IMG/VR virus record: IMGVR_UViG_3300035181_001449
Coordinates: 1 to 21,771 of that record
Length of the DNA stretch: 21,771 bases
Origin: a virus
Reading direction: 5' to 3' (one strand)
The position numbers were made by a program, and so were the translations under genes. The first letter of the stretch is position 1. Each line of letters opens with the position of its first letter. Positions 21,077-21,771 of this stretch are shown one piece after another. The notes under the pieces were generated by a model, which searched no databases, was not told the DNA's origin, and was given only the letters and a program-made list of their open reading frames with translations.

Positions 21077-21546
21077 GTGCCCATCCAATTCAAATTTAAA
21101 GGTTCTGAATAAATGCAAATAGGAGTAAATTTTATCTGAGGAAGAGATAATTTCTTCACGTCAAGATCATCAGGGACTTCATAGGACAAGGTCACATGGG
21201 GATGATAGTCTGGATAGTCATGAGTAGCTCCTATTGTACGCAAAGCATAGTGTAAAAGCTTTAGAGCTGAAGCTTCTAAAACAAGAACTAAAGCTTTTTT
21301 ATCTCCTGAATCAAACAGATCTAATCTAATAGGATTAAATTGAAGATCAGACAATTGATCTTTCGTCAGATTTACATGATACTCATCCGCGATCTTTGCT
21401 CGACTATAAATGATTGTAGTATGTAGATTAGATAGCTCAATTGGGTTTGGGATCTTTTCAAGATTAAACCAATCGTTCAGTCCTTCCAACTTTTCGGGAT
21501 CATACTTACAAGCAACGTAAGTTCCGGATTGACGTTCTTCCATCAT
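21073..21546 (-). CDS. acb1: Anti-CBASS cyclic-oligonucleotide nuclease, Acb1 family
   Basis: 157 residues, nearly the length of T4 Acb1 (gp57B, about 152). It is a 2H phosphoesterase with two HxT motifs: LHTTIIYSR (His42, Thr44) and HPHVTLSY (His117, Thr119). The surrounding pattern also fits T4 Acb1: SGTY at the N terminus (Tyr10), LDLFDSGDKKALVLVL, ATHDYPDYHPHVTLSY, and a C-terminal Glu148 with Trp154 matching the nucleotide-binding Glu and Trp. Acb1 cleaves the cyclic di- and trinucleotide signals made by bacterial CBASS defence, so infection is not aborted. Both ends are ATGA-type overlaps with neighbours, so it is translated within an operon. The start has GGAAG seven bases upstream. 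Confidence 0.9.
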   Translation of the reverse strand: MMEERQSGTYVACKYDPEKLEGLNDWFNLEKIPNPIELSNLHTTIIYSRAKIADEYHVNLTKDQLSDLQFNPIRLDLFDSGDKKALVLVLEASALKLLHYALRTIGATHDYPDYHPHVTLSYEVPDDLDVKKLSLPQIKFTPICIYSEPLNLNWMGT

Positions 21547-21771
21547 AGAACCACTTCCATTGCAGTCATTCCGTGCATATGTTTACCAAGATCTTGTGGA
21601 GAAAGCAAACAACAATAATTTAACTCAGATCTTGTTTGACGACTGCCTTTAGCTGTTTGAATAGTACCCACAGGGTGAAGCATCATGTTCATCCTTGGGA
21701 TCATTGTGTGAGCACAGCTCTCTTTCATGTACAGATCTTCAAGAATTATCGGAGAAAGATGATAATCAAAA
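21543..21771 (-). CDS. Unknown protein, 3' end only
   Basis: The frame is open to the right edge, so only the last 75 residues are visible, reading FDYHLSPIILEDLYMKESC at the edge and ending GMTAMEVVL. The stop overlaps the acb1 start (ATGA), so the genes are coupled. HPVGTIQTAKGSRQ and LLSPQDLGKHMHGMTA are distinctive segments but I cannot place the family. The visible internal Met codons should not be taken as the start. Confidence 0.7.
   Translation of the reverse strand, partial: FDYHLSPIILEDLYMKESCAHTMIPRMNMMLHPVGTIQTAKGSRQTRSELNYCCLLSPQDLGKHMHGMTAMEVVL

Noticed and set aside
1-21771. CRISPR array, insertion sequence or transposase
   Set aside because: No regularly spaced repeats, terminal inverted repeats or transposase motifs were seen.

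Overview
The window is AT-rich, densely packed DNA from a large tailed bacteriophage, most likely a T4-like or jumbo myovirus. The evidence is two virion structural genes, a phage class Ia ribonucleotide reductase, an anti-CBASS nuclease, a T4 AGT-like glycosyltransferase, short intergenic gaps and many start/stop overlaps. The host cannot be named from this sequence. The TraR/DksA-like protein, the lipoprotein signal and the Acb1 homologue favour a Gram-negative bacterium.

Layout. Bases 1-262 (minus) are the 5' part of an alpha/beta-hydrolase gene. 358-3180 (plus) are two structural genes ending at a strong hairpin terminator. From 3519 to the right edge nearly everything is on the minus strand, so transcription runs right to left. 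In that order: the end of an unknown gene, acb1 and an SGNH-hydrolase-like gene coupled by ATGA overlaps; a small gene; a structured leader and an inositol-1-phosphate-synthase-like gene; two tandem 171-aa paralogues followed by a HMUDK/AGPT-type thymidine-hypermodification protein; an island of different composition with a decayed ORF and a zinc-ribbon gene; a long structured leader and a cluster of small genes including a TraR/DksA-like zinc finger; an AGT-like glycosyltransferase, a HAD phosphatase, a C5-cytosine-methyltransferase-like enzyme and a small membrane protein; nrdA split into two genes by a trans-splicing intein; a third member of the 171-aa family; nrdB; an ORF with an internal amber codon; a small gene; and a MoxR-type AAA+ ATPase followed by a 47-aa lipoprotein.

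How the genes may work together. NrdA/NrdB supply dNTPs. The methyltransferase-like, glycosyltransferase-like, HMUDK/AGPT-like, HAD, SGNH and inositol-phosphate-synthase genes look like the parts of a DNA hypermodification pathway. Four of these otherwise unrelated proteins (methyltransferase, glycosyltransferase, HMUDK/AGPT-like, SGNH) end in exactly the same four residues, LLEF-COOH, encoded by different synonymous codons, and NrdB ends in the similar NLIDF. T4/RB69 DNA polymerase ends in MFDF and uses that tail to bind the sliding clamp. My main hypothesis is that LLEF is a shared C-terminal docking tag, perhaps for the phage clamp, which gathers DNA-modifying enzymes at the replication fork.

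Other points of note: the split intein is inserted directly before the catalytic thiyl-radical cysteine of NrdA; two long 5' leaders contain clear secondary structure, one with a duplicated hairpin element; and two ORFs carry in-frame stop codons. All domain assignments are by reading and memory of families; no database search was run.
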